Assembly: GCF_009677585.1 (NCBI RefSeq)
Contig: NZ_WKYV01000023.1
Location: 1-64,000, forward strand
Source of the DNA: Lactonifactor sp. BIOML-A5
GTDB taxonomy: Bacteria > Bacillota > Clostridia > Lachnospirales > Lachnospiraceae
Direction: 5' to 3'
Length of the DNA stretch: 64,000 nucleotides
Shown here: piece after piece, positions 16,189 through 24,456 of the stretch
How the letters are laid out: every line of letters begins with the position of its first letter
How positions within the stretch are numbered: position 1 is the first letter of the stretch
Program-made: the position numbers and the translations under genes
Notes under the pieces: generated by a model
Databases searched by the model: none
Told to the model about the DNA's origin: nothing
Seen by the model: only the letters and a program-made list of their open reading frames with translations

Positions 16189-18396
16189 ATGAAAGCATTA
16201 GTGATAGCAGAGAAGCCCTCAGTAGCCAGGGATATTGCCAGGGTTTTAAAATGCCAGAAAAATATCCAGGGGGCTATGGAGGGCAGCCAATATATTGTGA
16301 CCTGGGCACTGGGGCACCTGGTCACACTGGCGGACCCGGAAGGATATGACAAAAAATATAAAGAGTGGAAGATGGAGTATCTTCCCATGATGCCCAAAAA
16401 GATGGAGTTGGTTGTGATTAAGCAGACATCCAAGCAGTATCAGGCAGTAAAGACCCAGCTTTACAGAAAAGATGTGAATGAGATTATCATTGCCACAGAT
16501 GCAGGCCGGGAGGGAGAACTGGTTGCCAGATGGATTCTGGAGAAGGCGGGCTGCCATAAGCCGATCAAGCGGCTCTGGATTTCATCGGTGACGGATAAAG
16601 CCATCCGGGAGGGATTTGCACATTTAAAAGACGGAAGAGAATACAATAACCTCTATGCAGCTGCAGTATCCAGGGCAGAAGCTGACTGGCTGGTAGGTAT
16701 CAATGCCACAAGGGCCCTCACATGCAAGTACAATGCCCAGCTCTCCTGCGGCCGTGTGCAGACACCCACCCTTGCTATGATAGCAAAAAGAGAAGAAGAG
16801 ATACGGAACTTTAAACCGGAAGAATACTACGGCATCAGCCTTCAGGCCGGCAAGATAAAGTGGACCTGGCAGGACCAGAAGTCCGGGAGCTACCGTTCCT
16901 TTCAGAAAGAACGAATGGAAAAAATGGCAGAACAGCTGAAGAGAGGAACTCTTTCGGTGAATTCCATAGAGCGGGCCGCCAAGAAGACACTGTCTCCCGG
17001 TCTATATGACCTGACGGAGCTTCAGAGAGACGCCAACAAAAAGTTTGGATTTTCAGCAAAGGAAACTCTGAATATTATGCAGCGCCTGTATGAGAATCAT
17101 AAAGTCCTCACATACCCCAGGACAGATTCCCGCTATATCGGAACAGATGTGGTAGGGACTATAAAAGAAAGGCTGAAAGCCTGCAGTGTAGGCCCTTACA
17201 AAAAGCTTGCCGGAAGTCTGATTATGAAACCCATTCAGACAAATAAATCTTTTGTGGATGATAAAAAAGTGAGCGATCACCATGCTATTATCCCCACCGA
17301 GCAGTTTGTGCAGATGGATCATATGACCAACGAGGAGAGGAAAATATACGATTTGGTAGTGCGGAGATTTCTGGCGGTTCTTTATCCTCCCTTTGTCTAT
17401 GAACAGACAACAATGAAGGCAACTGTAGAGGGGGAGAATTTTCTTGCCAGGGGAAAGATAGTAAAAGAAGAAGGCTGGAAGGCTGTGTATGAAACTGTGT
17501 CCATGGACGATGAGGAAGAGGAAGAAAATGACAGCAGGGGAAATTCTCTGAAAGAACAGATGCTCCCTGAGGTGAAAAAGGGAGAGAAGTACCCCGTGCA
17601 GAATCTGGAATTGACGAAGGGGAAGACAAAGCCTCCGGCTCCGTTTAATGAAGCCACGTTATTGTCTGCTATGGAAAATCCGGTAAAATATATGGAATCC
17701 CGGGATGCCGCCGCAGTAAAAACCCTTGGGGAGACCGGAGGGCTGGGAACAGTTGCTACCAGAGCCGATATTATAGAAAAGCTCTTCAATAGTTTTCTGA
17801 TGGAAAAAAGAGGAAAAGACATTTTTATTACTTCAAAGGCAAAGCAGCTTCTGGAACTGGTCCCGGAGGATTTAAAAAAGCCGGAGCTGACAGCCGACTG
17901 GGAGATGAAGCTTTCCAGAATCGCAAAAGGGTCTATGAAAAAAGAAGTATTCCTGGCCAATATCAGAGACTATACGCAGGATATCATCGGAGAGATCCGA
18001 CAGGGAGACGGGACGTTCCGCCACGACAACCTCACAAACACCAAATGCCCTGTGTGCGGAAAGAGAATGCTGGCTGTCAATGGAAAGAACAGCAGGATGC
18101 TTGTCTGTCAGGACAGAGAGTGCGGGCACAGAGAGACCGTATCCAAAATAAGCAATGCCAGATGTCCGAACTGCCACAAAAAGATGGAATTATATATGAA
18201 GGGCAAGGAAGAGACTTTCATCTGTTCCTGCGGCTATAAGGAAAAGCTCTCCTCCTTCAAGGCCAGAAGAGAAAAGGAAGGAGCCGGAGTCAGCAAGAAG
18301 GATGTACAGAGATATCTGCAGGAACAGAAAAAAGAGGCCAAGGAGCCCATCAACAATGCATTCGCTGATGCATTTGCCAAACTTAATTTGAAGTAA
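16189..18396 (+). CDS. topB: DNA topoisomerase III
   Basis: A 735-residue type IA topoisomerase, which decatenates and relaxes DNA by passing single strands. The Toprim domain is at the N-terminus (LVIAEKPSVARDIARVL; acidic IIATDAGREGE near residue 105). The nucleophile Tyr is in VLTYPRTDSRYI near residue 308. The C-terminus has two Cys4 zinc-ribbon-like modules (CPVCGKRM...C..CGH and CPNCHKKM...C.CG), which the shortest TopB proteins lack. TTGGAGGAATAA directly before the ATG fixes the start. Monocistronic between its own promoter and the terminator at 18401-18427. Confidence 0.95.
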   Translation: MKALVIAEKPSVARDIARVLKCQKNIQGAMEGSQYIVTWALGHLVTLADPEGYDKKYKEWKMEYLPMMPKKMELVVIKQTSKQYQAVKTQLYRKDVNEIIIATDAGREGELVARWILEKAGCHKPIKRLWISSVTDKAIREGFAHLKDGREYNNLYAAAVSRAEADWLVGINATRALTCKYNAQLSCGRVQTPTLAMIAKREEEIRNFKPEEYYGISLQAGKIKWTWQDQKSGSYRSFQKERMEKMAEQLKRGTLSVNSIERAAKKTLSPGLYDLTELQRDANKKFGFSAKETLNIMQRLYENHKVLTYPRTDSRYIGTDVVGTIKERLKACSVGPYKKLAGSLIMKPIQTNKSFVDDKKVSDHHAIIPTEQFVQMDHMTNEERKIYDLVVRRFLAVLYPPFVYEQTTMKATVEGENFLARGKIVKEEGWKAVYETVSMDDEEEEENDSRGNSLKEQMLPEVKKGEKYPVQNLELTKGKTKPPAPFNEATLLSAMENPVKYMESRDAAAVKTLGETGGLGTVATRADIIEKLFNSFLMEKRGKDIFITSKAKQLLELVPEDLKKPELTADWEMKLSRIAKGSMKKEVFLANIRDYTQDIIGEIRQGDGTFRHDNLTNTKCPVCGKRMLAVNGKNSRMLVCQDRECGHRETVSKISNARCPNCHKKMELYMKGKEETFICSCGYKEKLSSFKARREKEGAGVSKKDVQRYLQEQKKEAKEPINNAFADAFAKLNLK

Positions 18397-18427
18397 AAAA
18401 GGAATCCGGCTGGCCGGATTCCTTTTT
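18396..18427. terminator. Bidirectional terminator between topB and the amidohydrolase gene
   Basis: GGAATCCGG (18401-18409) and CCGGATTCC (18414-18422) form a tight hairpin flanked by AAAAAA and TTTTT, so it can work on both strands. Confidence 0.88.
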
Positions 18428-19241
18428 AACAGATATTTGCAGGGCGGTATATTCTCAGTGCATTCTTATAGAATACATCCTCGTAGTATGCCTCAGGGAT
18501 AATGCTTTTTATAAAAGCTATATAGTTAGGAATATTCACAAGGGGCCAGTCTGTGCCGTACAGGAGCTTATCATATTGATCCAGGTATCCCAGCCAGGTC
18601 CGCAGGTGCTCCAGGTATCCTTTGCTTTTTTTCTGTATTTTTTGAGGATCTACCATACCTTCAAAAAGTCCGGAGAGATCTGCGGCAACATTGTCATTTT
18701 TATCTACCACTGCTATGCCGTCAACGATCCAGGGATTGCCCAGATGGCACATGACAAAGGTTACCTGGGGAAATGCCACAGCTACCTCATCAATGGTGAG
18801 CGGGTGGCTGTATTTTAAGAGACCTCCGGTTCCTGCCGTATCTCCTGTGTGGATGGCTACCGGTTTGTCATAAGTCTTGGCGAGCTCATAGTAGGGAAAG
18901 TAGGCAGTGTCAAAGACATATTGAGAATTATACCCGGGATACAGCTTAATACCCACACAATTTTTTCGCTGAAGGTGCTGTTCTACTTTATCTATGGAGG
19001 CGGTCAGGCTTCTGGCGTTCAGACAGTTGCTGTCCAGACCGATACAGTAACTGAGAAACTCAGGGTATTGATGATACGAAAGATCCAGTGTCTGGTTGCC
19101 CATAACGATGCCGTGGACAATCCCCTCCTCCTGAAAAACTGTGCGCAAATGCTCCGTTGTGTTTACATGGGCTGCCTCTTCGGCAATTTGGTTAAAATAG
19201 GGAGAGGAACAGCAGTGAATGTGGGCATCAATTATTTTCAT
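18426..19241 (-). CDS. Amidohydrolase family protein
   Basis: A 271-residue metal-dependent hydrolase of the amidohydrolase 2 type (TIM barrel). The N-terminal IDAHIHCC gives the HxH metal ligands, further His residues are in PVAIHTGD and FVMCHLGNPW, and the late Asp is in LLYGTDWPL. Relatives include decarboxylases and lactone hydrolases, so the reaction cannot be named. AAAGGAGATTTTGCC upstream fixes the ATG at 19241. It is monocistronic and divergent from the cysE leader; a sulfur link is not indicated. Confidence 0.85.
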   Translation of the reverse strand: MKIIDAHIHCCSSPYFNQIAEEAAHVNTTEHLRTVFQEEGIVHGIVMGNQTLDLSYHQYPEFLSYCIGLDSNCLNARSLTASIDKVEQHLQRKNCVGIKLYPGYNSQYVFDTAYFPYYELAKTYDKPVAIHTGDTAGTGGLLKYSHPLTIDEVAVAFPQVTFVMCHLGNPWIVDGIAVVDKNDNVAADLSGLFEGMVDPQKIQKKSKGYLEHLRTWLGYLDQYDKLLYGTDWPLVNIPNYIAFIKSIIPEAYYEDVFYKNALRIYRPANIC

Positions 19242-19336
19242 GGCAAAATCTCCTTTGATAGGTAATAGTAAAGCATATGAGAGTATTATAACAAAACCCG
19301 GGGCAGGCTACAAGGAACATCCAAAAAAGAAAACAA

Positions 19337-19365
19337 TTGACAAAATCTGCATTTCTGAATAAACT
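19337..19365 (+). promoter_or_regulatory. Promoter of the cysE-sigH operon
   Basis: TTGACA (19337-19342), 17-base spacer, TAAACT (19360-19365), just upstream of the T-box leader. Confidence 0.75.
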
Positions 19366-19371
19366 AGAAGA

Positions 19372-19630
19372 AGACAGGAAAAGGCAACGAAAGGGAAGAG
19401 TAGCTGATATTTGAACTGACAGAGAGAGAAGGTCACCGGCTGAAAGCCATCTCAAGGGAGAATCCAGCGAAGTGCCCCCTGGAGCTGACCGGGCGAAGCA
19501 GGCGTCTGCCGCCAGTAGTCCGGTACGTTACTCATGCGTTAAATGAAAGAAGGGGAGGATACGGTGTATCCTCTAGTAGAGTGGAACCGCGGACCAGCTT
19601 CGTCTCTTGTGTAAGAGACGGGGCTTTTTC
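19372..19630 (+). promoter_or_regulatory. T-box leader, cysteine-specific
   Basis: A tRNA-sensing riboswitch of about 260 bases. The canonical T-box sequence is visible at 19579-19592 (GAGTGGAACCGCGG). The Stem I AG-box region AGAGAG and the hairpin GGCTGAAAGCC (from 19437) precede the specifier region; aligned to known leaders (GAA-N-codon-...-GGAGC), the specifier is TGC (19473-19475), a Cys codon. The terminator is at 19597-19629: a 12-bp stem with CGTCTCTT/AAGAGACG, then TTTTT. Uncharged tRNA-Cys should favour the antiterminator and expression of cysE and cysS. Confidence 0.92.
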
Positions 19631-19671
19631 TTTTTGCAGAAATATTGATTTTAGAAAGAAAGGGTGATACC

Positions 19672-20391
19672 ATGGGGTTTATCCAGCATTTTAGAGAAGA
19701 GTTTAAAGTAATCACAGAACGGGACCCGGCGATAAAGACACCCTGGGAGGTGCTGCTGTACCCAAGCTTTAAAGTTATGTTAAAATACAGAAGAGCACAT
19801 AAATTGTATCAGAAAGGCCATTATTTTCTGGCCAGATGGATTTCCCAGAGAGCTGCCCATAAAACAGGGATAGAAATCCACCCCGGGGCAACCATAGGAA
19901 AAGGTCTTTTTATAGACCATGGAAGCGGGGTTATCATTGGTGAGACCTCAATTATCGGAGATAATGTTACGCTCTACCAGGGGGTTACTCTGGGTGGAAC
20001 CGGAAAAGAGACCGGCAAGCGCCATCCCACGCTGGAGGACAATGTAATGGTCAGCGCAGGGGCAAAGCTTATAGGATCCTTTACCGTAGGGGAAAACTCT
20101 AAGATCGGGGCGGGTTCTGTGGTACTCAGCGAGGTGCCGCCAAACTGCACCGTGGTTGGTGTGCCGGGGCACATTGTAAAAAGGGATAATGTCAGAATTC
20201 CCAGGAACGATATGGATCATGTTCATCTTCCGGATCCTGTCTGGGAGGATATCAAGATTCTGCAGGATGAGAATAACCGGCTGAGAAGCCGGATCCTGGA
20301 AATGGAGAGAGAGCTGCGGCACTGTGAGAAAAACTGCAGGCAGACGGAAAAAGAAGTAGAAGATAAAGGAGAAGCTTATGAAAGTCTATAA
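19672..20391 (+). CDS. cysE: Serine O-acetyltransferase
   Basis: A 239-residue enzyme that acetylates serine with acetyl-CoA, the first step to cysteine. The left-handed beta-helix hexapeptide repeats are clear ([25 protein letters not shown]), with the catalytic His/Asp in FIDHG and the family motif [10 protein letters not shown]. The C-terminus beyond residue ~190 is a helical, charged extension. The ATG at 19672 follows AAAGGGTG; a TTG-type extension upstream lacks a site. It is the first gene after the Cys T-box and overlaps cysS by 14 bases, so translation is probably coupled. Confidence 0.96.
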   Translation: MGFIQHFREEFKVITERDPAIKTPWEVLLYPSFKVMLKYRRAHKLYQKGHYFLARWISQRAAHKTGIEIHPGATIGKGLFIDHGSGVIIGETSIIGDNVTLYQGVTLGGTGKETGKRHPTLEDNVMVSAGAKLIGSFTVGENSKIGAGSVVLSEVPPNCTVVGVPGHIVKRDNVRIPRNDMDHVHLPDPVWEDIKILQDENNRLRSRILEMERELRHCEKNCRQTEKEVEDKGEAYESL

Positions 20392-21784
20392 TACGTTAAC
20401 AAAAAGAAAAGAAGAATTTATTCCTCTTGAGGATGGGAAGGTAAAGATGTATGTGTGCGGACCAACCGTATATAATTTTATCCATATAGGCAATGCCAGA
20501 CCCATGATTGTCTTCGATACTGCCAGACGGTATATGGAGTATAAAGGGTATGAGGTAAATTATGTCTCTAACTTCACGGATGTGGATGACAAGATTATCG
20601 CAAAGGCCCGGGAAGAAGGGGTAAGCCCGGAGGAGATCTCCACACGCTATATTAAGGAATGTAAAAAGGATATGGCAGACATGAATGTAAAACCTGCCAC
20701 TACTCACCCGCTGGCTACCCAGGAAATCGGTGGTATGATTGCCATGATCTCCTCATTGATAGAAAAAGGCTTTGCCTATGAAGTAAAGGGAACGGTATAT
20801 TTCCGGGTAAAACAATTTAAGGAGTACGGCAAGCTCTCCCATAAAAACATAGAAGATCTTCAGTCCGGATTCCGGGCCATCCAGGTGTCCGGGGAGGATC
20901 AAAAGGAAGATCCCCTGGACTTTGTCCTCTGGAAGCCGAAAAAGGAAGGAGAGCCTGCATGGCAGTCTCCCTGGGGAGAAGGACGGCCAGGCTGGCACAT
21001 TGAGTGTTCTGAGATGTCTAAAAAATATCTGGGAGAAGAGATCGACATTCACGCCGGAGGAGAGGATTTGATTTTCCCGCACCATGAAAATGAGATCGCC
21101 CAGAGCGAGTGCTGCAACGGCAAACCATTCGCAAAATACTGGCTGCACAATGCCTTTCTCAATATTGACAACAGGAAAATGTCAAAATCTCTGGGAAATT
21201 TCTTTACCGTCAGAGAGATCGGGGAAAAATATGATCTCCAGGTGCTTCGTTTCTTTATGCTCAGCGCCCATTACAGAAGTCCGCTGAATTTCAGCCAGGA
21301 ATTGATGGAGGCTTCCAAAAACGGTCTGGACAGAATCATCACAGCTGTGGACAGCCTGAATTATCTTATGAAGTCTGCCCAGGGGGATGTGATGTCTCAG
21401 GCTGAGCAGGAGAAAGTAAATGAGCTTACTTCCTACACGGCAAAGTTTGAAGAGGCCATGGACGACGATTTTAACACAGCAGATGCTGTCTCCGCAGTTT
21501 TTGAACTTGTAAAATTTGCAAATACCTGCTGCGGGGGGGAAAGCACACTGGCATTTCTGGGAAAAGTGAAAGAAACCATTCTGAAGCTTTGCGACGTGCT
21601 GGGACTCATTGTAGAGAAAGAAGAAGAGATGCTGGATTCAGATATTGAAGCTTTAATAGAAGAACGCCAGGCGGCAAGAAAGGCAAAGAATTTTGCCCGT
21701 GCCGATGAAATCAGAGATCAGCTTCTGGGCATGGGAATTGTTTTGGAGGATACCAGAGAAGGGGTAAAATGGAAGAGAGCTTAA
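20378..21784 (+). CDS. cysS: Cysteinyl-tRNA synthetase
   Basis: A 468-residue class I synthetase that charges tRNA-Cys. The HIGH-like motif is HIGN (near residue 31) and the KMSKS loop is KMSKS near residue 267. The zinc ligands include Cys28 ([10 protein letters not shown]), the Cys of HIECSEMS and the His residues of [16 protein letters not shown] lies just before the ATG, inside cysE. The 3' end overlaps mrnC by 16 bases. Control by the upstream TGC-specific T-box fits the function. Confidence 0.98.
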   Translation: MKVYNTLTKRKEEFIPLEDGKVKMYVCGPTVYNFIHIGNARPMIVFDTARRYMEYKGYEVNYVSNFTDVDDKIIAKAREEGVSPEEISTRYIKECKKDMADMNVKPATTHPLATQEIGGMIAMISSLIEKGFAYEVKGTVYFRVKQFKEYGKLSHKNIEDLQSGFRAIQVSGEDQKEDPLDFVLWKPKKEGEPAWQSPWGEGRPGWHIECSEMSKKYLGEEIDIHAGGEDLIFPHHENEIAQSECCNGKPFAKYWLHNAFLNIDNRKMSKSLGNFFTVREIGEKYDLQVLRFFMLSAHYRSPLNFSQELMEASKNGLDRIITAVDSLNYLMKSAQGDVMSQAEQEKVNELTSYTAKFEEAMDDDFNTADAVSAVFELVKFANTCCGGESTLAFLGKVKETILKLCDVLGLIVEKEEEMLDSDIEALIEERQAARKAKNFARADEIRDQLLGMGIVLEDTREGVKWKRA

Positions 21785-22221
21785 AGTATTTAAAGGAGCA
21801 GTTTCACCTGGGGAATACGGATATCCGCACCTATTCCCCGCTGACACTGGCATACATCGGGGATGCTATCTATGATCTGATTATCCGAACCATTCTGGTA
21901 GAACAGGGGAATTCCCAGGTGAATAAGCTGCATAAAAGAGCCAGCACGATGGTGAAGGCTTCTGCCCAGTCTTCTATGATGGAACATCTTATGGAACTGC
22001 TCACGGAAGAAGAAGCGGCTGTATACAAAAGAGGCAGAAATGCCAAGTCTGTAACCATGGCTAAGAACGCAACCATGTCAGACTACCGCAGAGCCACTGG
22101 ATTTGAGGCGTTAATGGGTTACCTGTACCTCACCGAACAGTGGAAGCGTATGCTGGATTTGATAAAAATAGGATTAGAAAAGGGAGAGTATTATGGAGGA
22201 AAGCAGATTCCAGGAAAATAA
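21769..22221 (+). CDS. mrnC: Mini-ribonuclease III
   Basis: A 150-residue RNase III catalytic domain without a double-stranded-RNA-binding domain, the form that matures 23S rRNA in Firmicutes. The catalytic signature is [15 protein letters not shown] (about residues 27-41), with the second acidic cluster in [13 protein letters not shown] near the C-terminus. It overlaps both cysS and rlmB, in the same order as the Bacillus subtilis cysS-mrnC-rlmB block. Confidence 0.95.
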   Translation: MEESLKYLKEQFHLGNTDIRTYSPLTLAYIGDAIYDLIIRTILVEQGNSQVNKLHKRASTMVKASAQSSMMEHLMELLTEEEAAVYKRGRNAKSVTMAKNATMSDYRRATGFEALMGYLYLTEQWKRMLDLIKIGLEKGEYYGGKQIPGK

Positions 22222-22945
22222 AGTAGAAGGGCGCAACGCCGTGCTGGAGGCTTTCCGTTCCGGCCGTGCGGTGGACAAGCTTTTTGTCCTGGACGGCTGC
22301 CAGGACGGTCCGGTGCGCTCAATTTTGAGAGAAGCTAAAAAAAAGGACACCATTATCAGCTTTGTTAAAAAAGAACGGCTGGATCAGATGTCGGAGACAG
22401 GGAAGCACCAGGGTGTGATTGCGGTGACGGCTGCCTATCAGTATGCAGAAATAGAGGATATCCTGGCACTTGCACAGAAAAAGGAGGAGCCTCCGTTTAT
22501 CTTTTTCCTGGATAACATCGAGGATCCCCATAATCTGGGAGCCATTATCCGTACCGCCAATCTCGTGGGGGCCCACGGGGTTGTGATACCAAAGCGGCGG
22601 GCGGTGGGCCTGACTGCGACCGTTGCCAGAACATCAGCCGGTGCTCTGAACTATACGCCGGTGGCAAAGGTTACCAATATGGTGCATACCATAGAAGACC
22701 TAAAAAAGGAAGGGCTGTGGTTTGTGTGTGCAGACATGGGAGGGAGCACCATGTATGAGGTGAATCTGAAAGGTCCCTTGGGACTTGTCATCGGGAATGA
22801 GGGAGAGGGGGTAAGCCGTCTGGTAAGGGAGACCTGCGATTTTACAGCCTCCATCCCTATGAGAGGAGATATTGACTCTCTGAACGCTTCCGTGGCCGCC
22901 GGTGTGCTGGCCTATGAGATTCTACGGCAGAGGCTCCAGGGATAA
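22193..22945 (+). CDS. rlmB: 23S rRNA (guanosine-2'-O-)-methyltransferase RlmB
   Basis: A 250-residue SpoU/TrmH-class methyltransferase. The N-terminal substrate domain starts VEGRNAVLEAFRSG; the knotted SAM-binding domain has the three family motifs: DNIEDPHNLGAIIRTAN (near residue 104), GLVIGNEGEGVSR and IPMRGDIDSLNASVAAG. RlmB methylates G2251 of E. coli 23S rRNA. It overlaps mrnC by 29 bases and precedes sigH by 38. Confidence 0.96.
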   Translation: MEESRFQENKVEGRNAVLEAFRSGRAVDKLFVLDGCQDGPVRSILREAKKKDTIISFVKKERLDQMSETGKHQGVIAVTAAYQYAEIEDILALAQKKEEPPFIFFLDNIEDPHNLGAIIRTANLVGAHGVVIPKRRAVGLTATVARTSAGALNYTPVAKVTNMVHTIEDLKKEGLWFVCADMGGSTMYEVNLKGPLGLVIGNEGEGVSRLVRETCDFTASIPMRGDIDSLNASVAAGVLAYEILRQRLQG

Positions 22946-22983
22946 AGCAGCATACTAGGGATCGAGAATACGGGGAGGATAGA

Positions 22984-23577
22984 ATGAAGGGTTATGAGGA
23001 ATGTACAGATGAAGAGCTGATTACCCTGCTCCGGGAGGGTAATCAGGAGATAGAGGATTATCTGATAGATAAATATAAGAGCCTGGTGCGGAAAAAAGCC
23101 CATGCTATGTTTCTCATGGGCGGTGAGACGGATGACCTGATACAGGAAGGGATGATCGGCCTTTTCAAAGCCGTCAGGGATTATCTTCCGGACAAAAATG
23201 CGTCGTTTGCCACATTTGCCAGTCTGTGCATAGACCGGCAGATTTATAATGCCATACAACTGTCCAATCGGCAGAAGCACAGGCCCTTGAATACCTATAT
23301 TTCCCTGAGCAACGAGGAGGGGGAGCCTGCGCTGGAATCAGAAAATCTGTGGCAGCAGGATCCGGAGTCGATTGTAATTGCTAAGGAAAGCGCGGTAGGC
23401 ATGCAGGAAAGAATCCGGAAAAGATTGAGTCCCTTTGAAAATAAAGTGCTTGACCTTTACCTGGAAGGGTATGGCTATCTGAAGATTGGGGAGATTTTAG
23501 GAAAACCCGGAAAATCCATTGATAATGCCATTCAGAGGATACGCGGGAAAGTGAAAGAGGTTATGGAATTATTGTAA
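22984..23577 (+). CDS. sigH: Sporulation sigma factor SigH
   Basis: A 197-residue sigma-70-family factor with region 2 (DDLIQEGMIGLFKAVRDY, near residue 50) and a C-terminal region 4 helix-turn-helix (YLKIGEILGKPGKSIDNAIQRIRGK). Sequence and position after rlmB match Spo0H/SigH, which drives early sporulation and transition-phase genes. yacP, which lies between rlmB and sigH in Bacillus, is absent here. ACGGGGAGGATAGA before the ATG supports the start. A long dyad at 23584-23633 follows. Confidence 0.93.
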   Translation: MKGYEECTDEELITLLREGNQEIEDYLIDKYKSLVRKKAHAMFLMGGETDDLIQEGMIGLFKAVRDYLPDKNASFATFASLCIDRQIYNAIQLSNRQKHRPLNTYISLSNEEGEPALESENLWQQDPESIVIAKESAVGMQERIRKRLSPFENKVLDLYLEGYGYLKIGEILGKPGKSIDNAIQRIRGKVKEVMELL

Positions 23578-23583
23578 GAGAGA

Positions 23584-23633
23584 CATCAAATTTCGGTGCT
23601 GTTTTCTGGGTAAAATAGTACTGAAATTTGATG
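23584..23633 (+). terminator. Hairpin after sigH
   Basis: CATCAAATTTC (23584-23594) and GAAATTTGATG (23623-23633) form an 11-bp perfect stem with a long loop. No good T-run follows, so termination may be weak or the dyad may have another role. Confidence 0.5.
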
Positions 23634-23656
23634 CGGAATATTGTTTGAAATGTCAA

Positions 23657-23684
23657 TTGTATTTTAGAATAACATTGGTATAAT
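23657..23684 (+). promoter_or_regulatory. Promoter of the tetR gene
   Basis: TTGTAT (23657-23662), 16-base spacer, TATAAT (23679-23684). Confidence 0.55.
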
Positions 23685-23693
23685 GTAAGTATA

Positions 23694-23707
23694 TTGAACG
23701 TGTTCAA
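23694..23707. promoter_or_regulatory. Putative TetR operator at tetR
   Basis: The perfect palindrome TTGAACGTGTTCAA starts 10 bases after the -10 element of tetR. Near-identical palindromes recur before the downstream operon, implying autoregulation. Confidence 0.75.
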
Positions 23708-23721
23708 GAAAGGAGAAGGTA

Positions 23722-24357
23722 GTGTCAAACCTGGAGAAAGAGACCTGCGATAAGATAGAAGCAGTAGCCCGTAATCTCTTTTATGAATTCGGCTACAAAA
23801 ACACTACAATCCGTAAAATTGCCAAAGAAGCTGAGATAAGTGTAGGACTTGCCAACTATTATTTTGGATCCAAAGACGGGCTGTGTGCTAAGATTTATTC
23901 CAGTTTCAGAAAAGAGCTTTTAGAAATCATAAAAAGACGTTTTCCGGCCGGAGAGGATTATGATTTAGAGGCTTCCCACGTAATTATATTTGATGCTATG
24001 CTGCTGATGGAAAGTCAGCCCCTGCTAGACTTATACAATGGGATTTGTTATACCGAGGAGATGGCACAGTATATGTATGAAATGTCAGCTCACATCCTGA
24101 GAAATGTAAATATTGATGCGGGGTACCGATATCTGTTCAGTATAACAATACCAGCCCAGAAACCAAAACTGGTCAATGTGGACAGAGAAAAGCATAATGT
24201 TACGAAGAGAGATATTGTAAGATTTTTTCTCAACAGTTACAGCCTTCAGTTTTTTGAGGATAAAGGCAGGCTGGATGAGCTGGTGGACATTACTCTGCAG
24301 CATTATAAAGAATGCGGCATACACCTGGAACCGGGATATAAAATTGTATATCGATAA
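23722..24357 (+). CDS. TetR family transcriptional regulator
   Basis: A 211-residue repressor-type protein. The N-terminal helix-turn-helix is clear (IEAVARNLFYEFGYKNTTIRKIAKEAEISVGLANYYFGSKDGL); the C-terminal ligand domain is not recognisable as a known subgroup. GTG at 23722 has AAGGAGAAGG upstream. The gene lies directly before the MFS-oxidoreductase operon, and both promoter regions carry the palindrome TTGAACGYGTTYAA, so it most likely controls itself and that operon. The effector is probably the operon's substrate or a CoA ester (inference). Confidence 0.92.
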   Translation: MSNLEKETCDKIEAVARNLFYEFGYKNTTIRKIAKEAEISVGLANYYFGSKDGLCAKIYSSFRKELLEIIKRRFPAGEDYDLEASHVIIFDAMLLMESQPLLDLYNGICYTEEMAQYMYEMSAHILRNVNIDAGYRYLFSITIPAQKPKLVNVDREKHNVTKRDIVRFFLNSYSLQFFEDKGRLDELVDITLQHYKECGIHLEPGYKIVYR

Positions 24358-24383
24358 ATGTTCTGTGCTGATACAGGACATTT

Positions 24384-24411
24384 TTGAGACGCGTGATTGA
24401 ACGCGTTTAAT
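24384..24411 (+). promoter_or_regulatory. Promoter of the oxoacid catabolic operon
   Basis: TTGAGA (24384-24389) with TTTAAT (24406-24411), 16-base spacer, is the best candidate; the first operator overlaps the spacer and -10. Confidence 0.4.
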
Positions 24412-24436
24412 AATACTGAAAATTGAACGCGTTCAA
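24397..24436. promoter_or_regulatory. Tandem putative TetR operators before the oxoacid operon
   Basis: TTGAACGCGTTTAA (24397-24410, one mismatch from symmetry) and the perfect TTGAACGCGTTCAA (24423-24436). Their centres are 26 bp apart and they match the site in front of tetR. Binding here would block the promoter. Confidence 0.78.
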
Positions 24437-24456
24437 GAAAGAAGGAGGTATATGGG

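Noticed and set aside
17397..17960. Long minus-strand open frames inside topB, purL and the ABC genes
   Set aside because: They are shadows of strongly supported genes, lack ribosome sites and show Ser/Leu/Pro-rich translations typical of antisense frames.
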